Shown: in pieces, positions 1 to 9,033 of the stretch | How the letters are laid out: every line of letters starts with the position of its first letter | Position numbering within the stretch: position 1 is the stretch's first letter | Origin: Bacillota bacterium | GTDB lineage: Bacteria > Bacillota_A > Clostridia > Lachnospirales > Lachnospiraceae | Length of the DNA: 64,000 bases | Reading direction: 5' to 3' | Assembly (NCBI GenBank): GCA_023443625.1 | Contig: JAEZTQ010000066.1 | Location: 13,256-77,255, forward strand | Notes under the pieces: generated by a model | The model's database searches: none | The model's input: only the letters and a program-made list of their open reading frames with translations | What the model was told of the DNA's origin: nothing | Translations under genes and position numbers: made by a program

Positions 1-185
1 CCTGCTTCTTCTGTCGAACTTGTTTCTTCCTTACTTATCTCATCCTCGCCTGATTCTTCTGACCCAACTGTTTCTTCCTTACTTGTCTCTTCCTCGCCTG
101 TTTTATCTGACCCAACTATTTCTTCCCTACCCGTCTCTTCCTCGCCTGTTTTATCTGATCCAACTGTTTCTTCTTTCCTGGCCTC
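1..185 (-). repeat. 48-bp tandem repeat in the kinase tail
   Basis: About four in-frame copies of a 48-bp unit encode a 16-residue Gly-Ser-Asp-Lys-Thr-Gly-(Glu)3 type segment, rich in Glu and Thr. The unit keeps the reading frame, so copy number can vary without breaking the protein. It would form an extended acidic extracellular stalk. The array may continue past the left edge. Confidence 0.8.
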
Positions 186-1556
186 TCCCTGACCTCCTTC
201 ATCCGTGACAGTACCCACAGGCGTTGTTTCGTCATTATCCTCCAGGTCATTGGTTACGGGTGCCGGCGTTGCCTCTTTGAAATTACTTACGGAAAAATCA
301 CTACTTGAGGCAACACTTTCTGTAGGAAGTATATTATCGCTGGCGGGAATATCTTTACTATTTCTATTTGTAGATTGAATATAAAAAACAAAGCAAATCA
401 GAACCAGAGTCATTCCTGCTATGATACCAAGTATTTTTTTATTCAATTTTTGTGGTTCAATATTGTTGTTTTCCTTTGCATCATCTCTATTAATTTTATC
501 TTCTGAATTTATATCAGATGCATATTCATAACTCTGTGATGTCTCCTTGGGTTCATCTTGCGATACAGCCGAAGTCTTTATTCTATATAATTCTCTTGTG
601 AGATCTCCAATACTCTGATATCTTTTCTCTTGTAATACAGCCATACCTTTCATTAGTGCTGCTTCCTGATGAGGTTGAATGCTCACTCCCAGTTGTGAAG
701 GCTTCTTTAGCTCATCCTGTCGTATACGTTCACTGGATTCATCCGGTGTTACTCCTGTAATTGATCTGTATATCGTAGCACATAATGCATAAATGTCCGT
801 CCAAGGCCCCTGAACCCCCCTGGATCGATACTGCTCCTCAGGTGCATAGCCTGGTTTTAACATGACGGATAGACTTTTATTGCCGCTATTCTCAAAATCT
901 CTTGCAGCACCAAAATCAATAAGCTTTATATTCCCCTCAGGCGTTAGCATAAGATTATCTGGACTTATATCACGATGAATAATTCCTGATGCGTGAATCT
1001 CACTCAAGGAATTCAAGAGTGGTTTCATCAGTTCAAATATCATATCTACAGGAACTTTTCCGCCCATCCGTGTTAAATACTGTTTTAGGGTCTCTCCCTC
1101 CACATACTCCATAACAATATAGGCAGTACCATTTTCCTGAAAGAAGTCTTTAATTGAGACTATTCCTGGTAAGGAGTAAAATTTAGCAAGACGTTTTGCT
1201 TCGTCAATAAACTTATCCCGTCCGCTTTGGAAATACTGAATCTTCTCACCAGTAAAGGGTGTCACTGTATTCGTTATAGTACTTTCTCTTGTCACAAAAC
1301 CCGTCGGGAAAAATTCTTTTATGGCTATTTTAATATCAAGATTTAAGTCCATGCCTAGATAGGTAATACCAAAGCCACCTTCACCTAGTACACATCCTAT
1401 AAGATACTTTCCATTCAATATGGTCCGTAATGAAAGGTGATGAGGTGATGGTTGATATCCTTCTTCCTGAAAGAAACAATGAGGGCAGCAACCATCCATC
1501 AACTCAGTAGACATACAATTCATACATAATAAATCAGGTGATACTCCATCTTTCAT
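1..1556 (-). CDS. Membrane-anchored Ser/Thr protein kinase, C-terminus cut by window edge
   Basis: A Hanks-type kinase running off the left edge (518 codons seen). The N-terminus has a short Cys cluster (CMNC, CCPHC, about residues 11-27) like a zinc ribbon. The kinase domain follows with a glycine loop (GEGGFG), a catalytic HRDISPDN, a DFG (LIDFGAARDF) and an APE-like PGYAPEEQ. A hydrophobic segment near residues 371-391 anchors it, so the kinase domain should be cytoplasmic and the acidic Thr/Glu-rich tail outside. The tail carries a tandem repeat. The start at 1556 is the first ATG before the Cys cluster; the ribosome site is weak. Family role: phosphorylation signalling, often linked to cell wall or growth state. 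Substrate unknown. It is separated from the MACPF gene by a terminator, so it is probably its own unit. Confidence 0.88.
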   Translation of the reverse strand, partial: MKDGVSPDLLCMNCMSTELMDGCCPHCFFQEEGYQPSPHHLSLRTILNGKYLIGCVLGEGGFGITYLGMDLNLDIKIAIKEFFPTGFVTRESTITNTVTPFTGEKIQYFQSGRDKFIDEAKRLAKFYSLPGIVSIKDFFQENGTAYIVMEYVEGETLKQYLTRMGGKVPVDMIFELMKPLLNSLSEIHASGIIHRDISPDNLMLTPEGNIKLIDFGAARDFENSGNKSLSVMLKPGYAPEEQYRSRGVQGPWTDIYALCATIYRSITGVTPDESSERIRQDELKKPSQLGVSIQPHQEAALMKGMAVLQEKRYQSIGDLTRELYRIKTSAVSQDEPKETSQSYEYASDINSEDKINRDDAKENNNIEPQKLNKKILGIIAGMTLVLICFVFYIQSTNRNSKDIPASDNILPTESVASSSDFSVSNFKEATPAPVTNDLEDNDETTPVGTVTDEGGQGEARKEETVGSDKTGEEETGREEIVGSDKTGEEETSKEETVGSEESGEDEISKEETSSTEEA

Positions 1557-1719
1557 ATATGATCCTCACTATCATAATATTAAACACTTTAAATAGGAAA
1601 TTCTAGCGTCTAAAGTAGAGTTATGTCCACATGTTTGCGAATATTTACATCAATTACCATATTTTATATTATACTAAACTATGAACAGATGCAACTGGAA
1701 TTTGAAAAACATCATGATG

Positions 1720-1772
1720 CAAAAAGAGAGCTGTTGCTCATCTAACTTTATAATGTTAGAATTGCAACAGCT
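1720..1772 (-). terminator. Rho-independent terminator after the MACPF gene
   Basis: Arms AGCTGTTGC (1729-1737) and GCAACAGCT (1764-1772), extended inward by ATCTAAC/GTTAGA, form a long stem. Read on the minus strand it is followed by a T-rich run (complement of 1721-1728). It sits about 45 bp past the MACPF stop. Confidence 0.7.
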
Positions 1773-1817
1773 TCCCTTCAGACCAATGCCCTTAACCTAT
1801 TCAGGCTACCCTAATAG

Positions 1818-3221
1818 TTAAAAATATCTAGAATAGCATAGATAAATATATTCACCACCAGCACCAGAATTCAAATCTTTTCCTATTTTAGTATAGCCAT
1901 AGGAAGCAGGTATATCAGCGGAATTTCCAGATATGATTTGAATACTACGAATAGGTTCATATGTAGTTTCTTTTGAGTAGCATATATAAATATATTTTCC
2001 ACCGGCTCCAGCATTTAAATCATATTCCATTAATGTATGATTGGCTGGTATTATATTTCGTGCCTCATTAAGACTATTTGCTACAACAACTTCTATATTT
2101 GTAATGGGCTTATCAGAGTTATTTATATCATCTAACCCTTCTTTATAACATAAATAAATGTATTGACCACCGGCTCCAGCATTTAAATCTTTATTTATTT
2201 TAATGTATCCAAATTTCGGTGCAATTCCAGCATTTGATGATCCAATTACATCAAGACAAGTAATACACTTTTGATAAATTCTAGAATAATTATTTTTAGC
2301 ATACTCTGAAAATGCATTTTTAAGTTCTTCCTGTCTTGAAGGGTTATCACTAAGTATCCAAATTGGAGCTAGACTATTACTTGTGAAACTGCAAAATACA
2401 GGGTTTTCATCTATGGATTCAATCCATTTATCATAATTACCAGCTGTAGTAATATACTTTCCATATTCAGGCTTTCCGCCATATACATTAAGCTTTGTTA
2501 CGGAGTATTTATTAAATTCATTTATTATTGATCCATACTGGGCTTCTTCACTTGCTGATATTTTATAAATTGAACGTTTATATGATAGTTCAGCTATGGT
2601 TTTAACATTTATTTCTTTATGAAATTCTACTTGATTTGTTGATGAAAAATAATCACACTTAGCTCCGACTATAATTTCCTTTAAAAAATGAGTTCCATAT
2701 TTTTTAAATAACTCTAGTGGCGATAATGTATTAATATCAGCTTTTACATGATTTTTCAATAGATTAATGAATGAATCCTTATTTGCAGCTGCAATACTTA
2801 ATTTTAGTTTTTGAATGCAATCTGAAACCTTTGTATATTCATGAACTCTATTTTCTATCTCTGTTTTTTCAAAGTCAACATTCAAAGATCCACTAAAAAA
2901 GTTATATTCACCCTCCAATGATGTTGATGTTTTTAATTTCTGTAAATAACCTGAAATTGTCAGGTCATAATAAGAAGAAAAATTACCCTGCAGGATTTCT
3001 TGTATATTAACTATCTTTGGTTTATAGTAGTCCTTCCTTAAAACTGATATTTGTTCCTGTTCACCAAAATCAAATAAATCCAAGGTTGTACTTTTAGGAT
3101 CAGCATATAAATCAAAAACATTATATCCTTTTCCTAATGAATCGAGGCCAGGGATTGGAATTCCTAATGTTGCCGAACATGAAATGTAATTATCATTCTT
3201 ATCTAAGTTATTGTTTACCAT
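1818..3221 (-). CDS. MACPF-domain pore-forming protein with C-terminal MABP-like beta-prism
   Basis: About 467 residues. The MACPF signature YGTHF lies near residue 175, within a region that fits a membrane-attack-complex/perforin fold. The last third has three repeats of the form DLNxGAGGxYIYxCY (near residues 345, 400 and 450). These resemble the MABP beta-prism, a three-fold module found with some bacterial MACPF proteins and thought to bind membranes. No signal peptide is seen, so release would need lysis or another route. The longer reading frame begins at 3257, but AGGAGG lies 7 nt before the ATG at 3221, which I chose. It follows the LAL regulator gene by about 60 bp in the same direction and is probably cotranscribed. 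Target cells and function are unknown. Confidence 0.85.
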   Translation of the reverse strand: MVNNNLDKNDNYISCSATLGIPIPGLDSLGKGYNVFDLYADPKSTTLDLFDFGEQEQISVLRKDYYKPKIVNIQEILQGNFSSYYDLTISGYLQKLKTSTSLEGEYNFFSGSLNVDFEKTEIENRVHEYTKVSDCIQKLKLSIAAANKDSFINLLKNHVKADINTLSPLELFKKYGTHFLKEIIVGAKCDYFSSTNQVEFHKEINVKTIAELSYKRSIYKISASEEAQYGSIINEFNKYSVTKLNVYGGKPEYGKYITTAGNYDKWIESIDENPVFCSFTSNSLAPIWILSDNPSRQEELKNAFSEYAKNNYSRIYQKCITCLDVIGSSNAGIAPKFGYIKINKDLNAGAGGQYIYLCYKEGLDDINNSDKPITNIEVVVANSLNEARNIIPANHTLMEYDLNAGAGGKYIYICYSKETTYEPIRSIQIISGNSADIPASYGYTKIGKDLNSGAGGEYIYLCYSRYF

Positions 3222-3284
3222 TACCATTCCTCCTACTTTTTTATTTTTGCAACTCAATCACAGTCATAATTATAAAGCAGTTTT

Positions 3285-5816
3285 TTACCTGTTGATACTA
3301 CCCGTGGAGGTAGTTTTTTCCTTACTTATTTTTATTTCAGAGCCTTCCATATAATCTTTTAACAGCAATCTGTTATTTATGGAAAGCTTACAGTAAATAC
3401 TCTTTATGGCCATTTTTACCGTATTAGGAGATATAAAAAGCTTTTCTCCAATTTCCTTATTACTCAACCCATCTACAGCGAGCCAGGCAATCTCCATTTC
3501 CCGTCTTGAAAGCCTAGCTCGGTTACTAGCAAAAAATTTTCTTTTTATCATTCCAATTGATTTATCATAAATTTCATATAATCTGAAGATCCTTTCAATA
3601 TCCTCACAGTAGATACTCTCTTTTTGAAATTCTTGCAATAAGGGCTTTATATAATCACAGTTTTCAACAAAAGGTATATAAAGTTTATCAGGTATAGCAA
3701 GGGTAAGAGCTTTCTCTAAATACATAAGAGCTTCTCTCTGCCTGAAAATCCTCATATTTGCCGCCGCAACGTAAATGTATGTATGAATATGACCCAAAAG
3801 GTTTGGATATACAGAAGCAATATCAATAAAACTTTCCATGCTACCGATGAGCTTATGATACTCTCCCTTTATAAGTAGTGTTCTACCGTAAATTATATTC
3901 AGCATGGTATAGTTGGGAAACAGCAAATGATCGCTGCTATAATCCCCTTCTTCCAGCCATCCGCAAATACCATGTGTCTGACTCAATAATGAGTAGATAT
4001 ATCCCTTACAAATTTCTATCGTATGTAATAAAAAATATTCTTTGGCCACTGTTACCTCGTGGTACATATCTTGCATAAGCACCAGTACATAGTCAAAATC
4101 ACCTTTTACCAAAGCGATACGCATCATCAGAAACAGGGAACAGATTATATTTGTGATCTGTCTTTTGGTTTTTGCACGATTAATTGCCTGATAGTTTGTG
4201 ATTAAGGCATTCTCAAAATCTCCTCTGTAATAATACCCTTCCGCTTTCATACAGTATTCCCCACCATTGGCATTCCCATTTGTAGCTAGGCTATAGTTAG
4301 GTAAAGCTTCAAACATCGTCTGGATAGTGTTCTCAAGTGCTCCGCTTTCCCTATAAAACATATACAAAACAGATGGGGAGCCGAAGGTCCATATCCCGTT
4401 CCTGGGAAGGAGGCAAGATGGTTCCTTAAGTAATTGACATGCCTTTAGATGGTGGATGGACATTTTACGAATATCATTATATTCGGTAAAGCTTATGAGT
4501 AATTCATACTCACTCAAAAGCCGATTTCTATCATCTTCCTCCATGCTCTGATCTTTCTGAATATTTTCTAAAAATTCCTCACACACCTTCCAGAAAATTT
4601 CCATCTCATTATAGGTGAATAGTTCAAAAGCAAGGGCCAGCATAGCAAAATGATGATTTTCCTTGACTTGGTTAGGGCATTCAAGAAAAAACTTGATAAG
4701 TGGTTCCTTTTTGTATACATAATTTCCAGCCACTTGTTTTTCTTTCTCCAAGACAATATAAATATTCTCAAAATCTTTACATAAATAAAAATAGTGCTGG
4801 GCAAGATTGTAATCTTCTATTTCTAAAAACCATTGTGCTGCACTCTGGTATAGGTCCTTCTGTAGGTTCCTGTTCTCGATTTCTTCTTGTAACAAAATCA
4901 TAAGAATATTATGAATATGATATGTTTTGTTGATACTGTCATAATTTACAAAAGCATTTTTAGAGATAACCTCCGATAAAAGGTTTTTGGCATTTCTATT
5001 TTTACTTACATAAATGGCCTGCTCGACACTGAAATTATCAAAAATACTAAGAGAGAGTAGCAACTCCTTTATTTCCTCCGTAAAATGTCGGTATATGGTA
5101 TTTTCCATGAGCTTGCACATATCCTTAGAGGAATCCAGGCAACCATTTTCCTTATAGTTAAGCATGATTAGGTACAGAGCACTGATCCATCCCTCAGTCA
5201 AAGTGTACAGTGTCTTCACTTGTACCCCTTTGAGGAAAATTCCACAAAGACAAAAATATGCTTTTATATCCTTTTCAGTGAATGTAAAGACTTCTTTTTT
5301 GATATGCAGCAAATACCCTTTTAGCTTTAATTCTTCTAATCCCTGTAGCTCAGTGTGACGAGCAATGAGAATAAGATGCAGATAGGGGATTTCACTTTTC
5401 GCCAGCAACAGAATAAAATTATCTGTCTCAGTACAAGTAACAAAATGGTAATCATCAATAATCATCACTGTATCTTTCTGCAGCTTTATTTCTTCAATCA
5501 GGCTCAGTGCTTCATATCCAATGATGCTGTCACAAGGCATGTCCAAAGCTGCAAGACTTAGAGCTAAGTCTTGATCAACTTTTCCAAATAGGCGACAAAA
5601 GCTCTTCCAGAAGCTAGATAAATCCTTGTTAGAAACCTTTTTCCATAATATATTAGCATCAATATCTTTCAGGCTTTCCCGCACAAAGGTTGTTTTTCCA
5701 TACCCCATAGGTGCTTCGATAAGGATAAGGGGATAGTCTAAGAGCACATACATTACTTTAGATATACCTTCGGGGAAATATAAGTTTTTTGAGTTACATG
5801 GTTTTCCTTTTGGCAC
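3285..5816 (-). CDS. LAL/MalT-type ATP-binding LuxR-family transcriptional regulator
   Basis: 843 residues, the usual size for large ATP-binding LuxR regulators. Walker A is APMGYGKTT near residue 37; a middle region of helical, TPR-like character follows; the C-terminus has a LuxR helix-turn-helix (LSRREMEIAWLAVDGLSNKE, then IGEKLFISPNTVK). Such proteins bind a ligand and ATP, oligomerise and activate promoters. It starts with GTG, with GAGG 8 nt upstream. It lies 146 bp downstream of the aldolase gene that ends the aromatic cluster and just upstream of the MACPF gene, so it is the best candidate cluster regulator. A strong inverted repeat in the leader may control its translation (see 5868-5898). 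Confidence 0.88.
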   Translation of the reverse strand: MPKGKPCNSKNLYFPEGISKVMYVLLDYPLILIEAPMGYGKTTFVRESLKDIDANILWKKVSNKDLSSFWKSFCRLFGKVDQDLALSLAALDMPCDSIIGYEALSLIEEIKLQKDTVMIIDDYHFVTCTETDNFILLLAKSEIPYLHLILIARHTELQGLEELKLKGYLLHIKKEVFTFTEKDIKAYFCLCGIFLKGVQVKTLYTLTEGWISALYLIMLNYKENGCLDSSKDMCKLMENTIYRHFTEEIKELLLSLSIFDNFSVEQAIYVSKNRNAKNLLSEVISKNAFVNYDSINKTYHIHNILMILLQEEIENRNLQKDLYQSAAQWFLEIEDYNLAQHYFYLCKDFENIYIVLEKEKQVAGNYVYKKEPLIKFFLECPNQVKENHHFAMLALAFELFTYNEMEIFWKVCEEFLENIQKDQSMEEDDRNRLLSEYELLISFTEYNDIRKMSIHHLKACQLLKEPSCLLPRNGIWTFGSPSVLYMFYRESGALENTIQTMFEALPNYSLATNGNANGGEYCMKAEGYYYRGDFENALITNYQAINRAKTKRQITNIICSLFLMMRIALVKGDFDYVLVLMQDMYHEVTVAKEYFLLHTIEICKGYIYSLLSQTHGICGWLEEGDYSSDHLLFPNYTMLNIIYGRTLLIKGEYHKLIGSMESFIDIASVYPNLLGHIHTYIYVAAANMRIFRQREALMYLEKALTLAIPDKLYIPFVENCDYIKPLLQEFQKESIYCEDIERIFRLYEIYDKSIGMIKRKFFASNRARLSRREMEIAWLAVDGLSNKEIGEKLFISPNTVKMAIKSIYCKLSINNRLLLKDYMEGSEIKISKEKTTSTGSINR

Positions 5817-5867
5817 AAAAGCTACCTCTTTCAGGATTTAAGTAAATAGAAGCTCTTGTAATCGAGT

Positions 5868-5898
5868 AGGAGGTAGCTGAATATTTCAGCTACCTCCT
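5868..5898 (-). promoter_or_regulatory. Perfect inverted repeat that can pair with the regulator's ribosome site
   Basis: Two 13-nt arms (AGGAGGTAGCTGA and its complement) flank a 5-nt loop. A third copy of GAGGTAGCT lies at 5820-5828, exactly over the ribosome-binding site of the downstream LAL gene. In the minus-strand RNA the 3' arm (AGCTACCTC) could pair either with its own 5' arm or with that ribosome site. No long U-run follows, so it is not a standard terminator. The switching role is inference. Confidence 0.55.
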
Positions 5899-5962
5899 CT
5901 CACATCACTTTACGTCAGACTGTCCACAAGAACTTAACTTTTTAAATTATATTGGACTTTTG

Positions 5963-6772
5963 CTAAACGATATTATACAGATTACTTTTCTTCAAAATGT
6001 GGGAAACACTTTCATGATTATGGACTATTCGATTAATTCCATTCAATAATTCTTTATAATTTCTCGATTGAAATATATTTCTTCCAATGGAAATCCCTTT
6101 AGCCCCAGCCTTCATAGAATCTTCAACCAATTTAAGTATACTAATCATATCTGTCTGTTCTCCCCCTGCTATTACAACAGGAATCTGGCAGCTATTCACC
6201 ACTTCTGAAAAATCTTCACCTTCCATACAATAATTGACTTTTACAATATCCGCACCTATTTCATCTGCAACACGTACAGCTCTTTTTAAATATGCTACTT
6301 CTCGTCCGTTATCTATCTCATCACCTCGAACATATACCATGGCGACTAAGGGCATCCCTTTTCTATCACATTCTTCTGCAACTCTCCCCATATCTTCCAG
6401 CATGCTGGCTTCATATTCATTTCCCAAGTTAACATGAACGGACACAGCATCGCAACCAAGTGAAATAGCTTCATCAACTGTGGCTGTCTGTATTTTATGT
6501 AGCCCCCGACCATATAAGCTTGTACTACCAGATAAATGCATGATTAGTCCCAAATTTTGTTTTGACAAAATATCATAGTTATTTATGATGGCACCTCTAT
6601 GCAGAATAACTGAATCAACACAATTACATTCTACAATTTTTGCCAAGGTTACACCTATATTTTGGAGACCATCAATCGGCCCTTCCGTAAAACCATGATC
6701 CATTGGCAGAATAACTATATTATCATTTCCATTATATATTCTCTTCAGCCTTTTTTCTTTACCTATTATCAT
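5963..6772 (-). CDS. GriI/ADH-synthase-like DhnA-family class I aldolase
   Basis: 269 residues, DhnA-type TIM-barrel aldolase. Visible motifs: VILPMDHGFTEGPIDGL near the start, YVRGDEI, and DIVKVNY carrying the likely Schiff-base Lys; VIAGGEQTD and the GAKGISIGRNIFQ phosphate-binding end. Known relatives are archaeal 2-amino-3,7-dideoxyheptulosonate synthase and Streptomyces GriI, which joins aspartate semialdehyde to dihydroxyacetone phosphate on the way to 3-amino-4-hydroxybenzoate. Pairing with a GriH-like gene (9034-10161) and aryl-acid ligases favours the GriI role over aromatic amino-acid supply. The start has AAGGAGG 8 nt upstream. It is the last gene of the long operon before the LAL leader. 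Exact substrate not provable by eye. Confidence 0.85.
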   Translation of the reverse strand: MIIGKEKRLKRIYNGNDNIVILPMDHGFTEGPIDGLQNIGVTLAKIVECNCVDSVILHRGAIINNYDILSKQNLGLIMHLSGSTSLYGRGLHKIQTATVDEAISLGCDAVSVHVNLGNEYEASMLEDMGRVAEECDRKGMPLVAMVYVRGDEIDNGREVAYLKRAVRVADEIGADIVKVNYCMEGEDFSEVVNSCQIPVVIAGGEQTDMISILKLVEDSMKAGAKGISIGRNIFQSRNYKELLNGINRIVHNHESVSHILKKSNLYNIV

Positions 6773-6835
6773 TTATTTCCCTCCTTCCTTATAGTAGAAC
6801 CCATAACAGTAATAAATATTTGCTTTTACCTCTTG

Positions 6836-7594
6836 CTAAATATGCAAAAGCATTTTAATGTTCTTATATAATATATTATCCAGCTCATTTTCACTGCATT
6901 TCAATTCTTTGATCACCATCAGACTCACAATTGGTTTGTAAAGAGGAAACTCACTTCCAAAAATTAATTTGGTACTTCCACATTGTTCTAGTGCAGTTTT
7001 TATTCCGGCATAACTACCTTGAGAAGTCTCAAGAAAGACATTATCATACTTTGTGGCATATTCCATAGCATCAACATCTGCTGGTCCAAACCCCATATGA
7101 CCAATTATAAAATTTGTTTTAGGAAACTCTTTTGCCAAGGCTCCAATCTTTTTAGTAGAAGCTCCCGGCGAATACAGGGTATGACTATAAAATGGAACAC
7201 CTAGTTGACCGCACAAATCGGCAAGTTCCATAACTGTCTGGGATGCCAAAGAAAATCCATGAACCAAAGGAGCCAGTTTCAAACCTGAAAAACCGTTTCT
7301 TATGCCTCTTTCCAATTCCTCAACAGCCTCTTTTCTCTTTAAGGGATTCACACAATAAAAGGCATAAAACTTATCTGGTTCATTTTTAATAATATTTTCA
7401 ATGATATCATTTGGTATATAATCACCCTCCGGTTTTTCCTCACCAGTGATGTATTTTGTCATTCTTCTAACATCCATCATACCACCAGGAACTAAGACAG
7501 CCTTATCTATACCTGCTTTGGCCAAGTCCTCTTTTAACTCTTCTAAAGTGCCAAATTTCCCCTTTCCCATATGTACATGAGCGTCAATAATCAT
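6836..7594 (-). CDS. Amidohydrolase-2 family protein, candidate benzoxazole cyclase
   Basis: 252 residues, metal-dependent amidohydrolase fold: IIDAHVHMG (HxH pair) at the start, a His in FYSHTLY, a His in IIGHMGFG. The position usually held by a catalytic Asp (FGSDFP type) reads FGSEFP, Asp to Glu. In nataxazole and closoxazole biosynthesis, enzymes of this superfamily close a benzoxazole ring from an amide or ester of aminohydroxybenzoate. The location between the GriI-like and ligase genes suggests the same here. The reading frame opens at 7627, but GGGAGG sits just before the ATG at 7594, which also starts the conserved fold. Alternative: a simple hydrolase or decarboxylase of the ACMSD type. 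Confidence 0.8.
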   Translation of the reverse strand: MIIDAHVHMGKGKFGTLEELKEDLAKAGIDKAVLVPGGMMDVRRMTKYITGEEKPEGDYIPNDIIENIIKNEPDKFYAFYCVNPLKRKEAVEELERGIRNGFSGLKLAPLVHGFSLASQTVMELADLCGQLGVPFYSHTLYSPGASTKKIGALAKEFPKTNFIIGHMGFGPADVDAMEYATKYDNVFLETSQGSYAGIKTALEQCGSTKLIFGSEFPLYKPIVSLMVIKELKCSENELDNILYKNIKMLLHI

Positions 7595-7670
7595 TCTTCT
7601 TCCTCCCTTGTAATTTTCATTTCTCAAGCGAAAAACCCTATGACATTTACATCATCCCAGAAAGTCATCT

Positions 7671-8999
7671 CTATAGGTAATTAACACGTCTCATTTTCTT
7701 TCCTGTATATGGTATCTCATTACTAACAACTATTTTGTTTGGAATTCCACAACTAAATTCCAGCTTACTAGAAATTATCTCTTCAATTCCCTCGTAATAC
7801 TCTACCTCATCGTCCAGTTCAATTACTATTTCAATATAGTCCTTATGTACATTCATATAATAATTAAATCCAACTTCTTCTATGCGCATGAGCATTTCTT
7901 CTACATATATAGGTGAATATTCATTGCCCTCTAAGCATATTTGATCTATTTTTCTGCCACGAAGATATAATTTTTTTAAGGAAATCCCACATTCACAATC
8001 TTCATTCTCAAGGTAACCCAAATCCTGTGTTCGATAACGGAGTAAGGGTGTTCCTTCTTTTAGTAATGTAGTTACCACAATTTCACCAATTTCACCATCT
8101 TCTAAGGCTTCACCTGTATCAGGATTGATTATTTCAAGAAAAACATGAGATGCAGGTATGTGATAGCCACTGTTAGTTTCACATTCAATTCCCAATGCTC
8201 CACATTCTAATGAGCCATAATAAAATCTAGCTTTTGTATTCCATTTCTTTTCAATTTTTTTTCGAAATGCATCAGAACAGCCTTCTCCGGTAAGCCATAT
8301 CATATCTAAGCTAATATCATTATTTAAGTCCACATGGGCTTTCTCTGCAGCTTTCATTAATTCAACAATATAGGAGGGAGATGTAAAGATAGTATTGCAA
8401 TGAAGATCTTGCATCATCTTTATAGTTTTAGAAGGTTCTGAATATGCACCTCCTTTTCCAACTGGTAAAACAGCGGCTCCAAAACCCACCTGGGCTACCC
8501 TTTGAAAGGCCTGCCCCGCTGAACTCATCTCATATGGCAGCGCAACAGCGACAACATCCGATGCTTGAAGTTCAAATAACCTTCCTAACTTTGGTATTAA
8601 ATCACTTCCATAAAGGTCATTCATAGTATACATGACATAGATATTTTCTCCACCTGATGTACCTGTTGAAGTATGAATATGAACAATTTCCTCTGGCGGA
8701 ACACAAAGAATTATATTTTTATCATTACGTATTACTTCTTTAGAGAGCGGTTCAATATTTTGAAACAATTCTAAGGTAAAATCTTTATCCGGTGAATATC
8801 CGGCCTGTTCAAGTTTTTCTCTATAATATAAGTTCTTATGGTAAAGATAGTCCAATAATTCCTTTAACGATTCTTCCGTATAGTCTTTTATTTGTCCCTG
8901 ATTTAATTCAGAAATATTCTTTAATTCATTGTTGTATTTTTCCAACACACCATAGTTACGTGAAGAAGCCAAACAAACATAACCAACCAAGCTTTCCAT
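7671..8999 (-). CDS. PaaK-type adenylate-forming aryl-acid ligase 1
   Basis: 442 residues, phenylacetate-CoA-ligase type. The nucleotide loop is STGTSGGE, lacking the usual Lys; FYYGSLECGALGIECE marks the aromatic/AMP motif; LLRYRTQDLG and a CxCG pair follow; a Lys-rich end (YTGKKMRRVNYL) fits the C-terminal catalytic Lys. The family activates aromatic acids as adenylates and passes them to CoA, an amine or a hydroxyl. Here the likely substrate is 3-amino-4-hydroxybenzoate or a derivative. GGAGG lies well placed before the ATG at 8999. It is one of two non-identical ligases in the operon, so the two may activate different acids or act in sequence. Confidence 0.86.
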   Translation of the reverse strand: MESLVGYVCLASSRNYGVLEKYNNELKNISELNQGQIKDYTEESLKELLDYLYHKNLYYREKLEQAGYSPDKDFTLELFQNIEPLSKEVIRNDKNIILCVPPEEIVHIHTSTGTSGGENIYVMYTMNDLYGSDLIPKLGRLFELQASDVVAVALPYEMSSAGQAFQRVAQVGFGAAVLPVGKGGAYSEPSKTIKMMQDLHCNTIFTSPSYIVELMKAAEKAHVDLNNDISLDMIWLTGEGCSDAFRKKIEKKWNTKARFYYGSLECGALGIECETNSGYHIPASHVFLEIINPDTGEALEDGEIGEIVVTTLLKEGTPLLRYRTQDLGYLENEDCECGISLKKLYLRGRKIDQICLEGNEYSPIYVEEMLMRIEEVGFNYYMNVHKDYIEIVIELDDEVEYYEGIEEIISSKLEFSCGIPNKIVVSNEIPYTGKKMRRVNYL

Positions 9000-9033
9000 G
9001 CAATTTCCTCCCTGATACCAAACAATAGAATAT

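Noticed and set aside
20..208. Plus-strand open frame rich in Leu/Phe/Pro
   Set aside because: It is the reverse reading of the kinase tail repeat and has no ribosome site.
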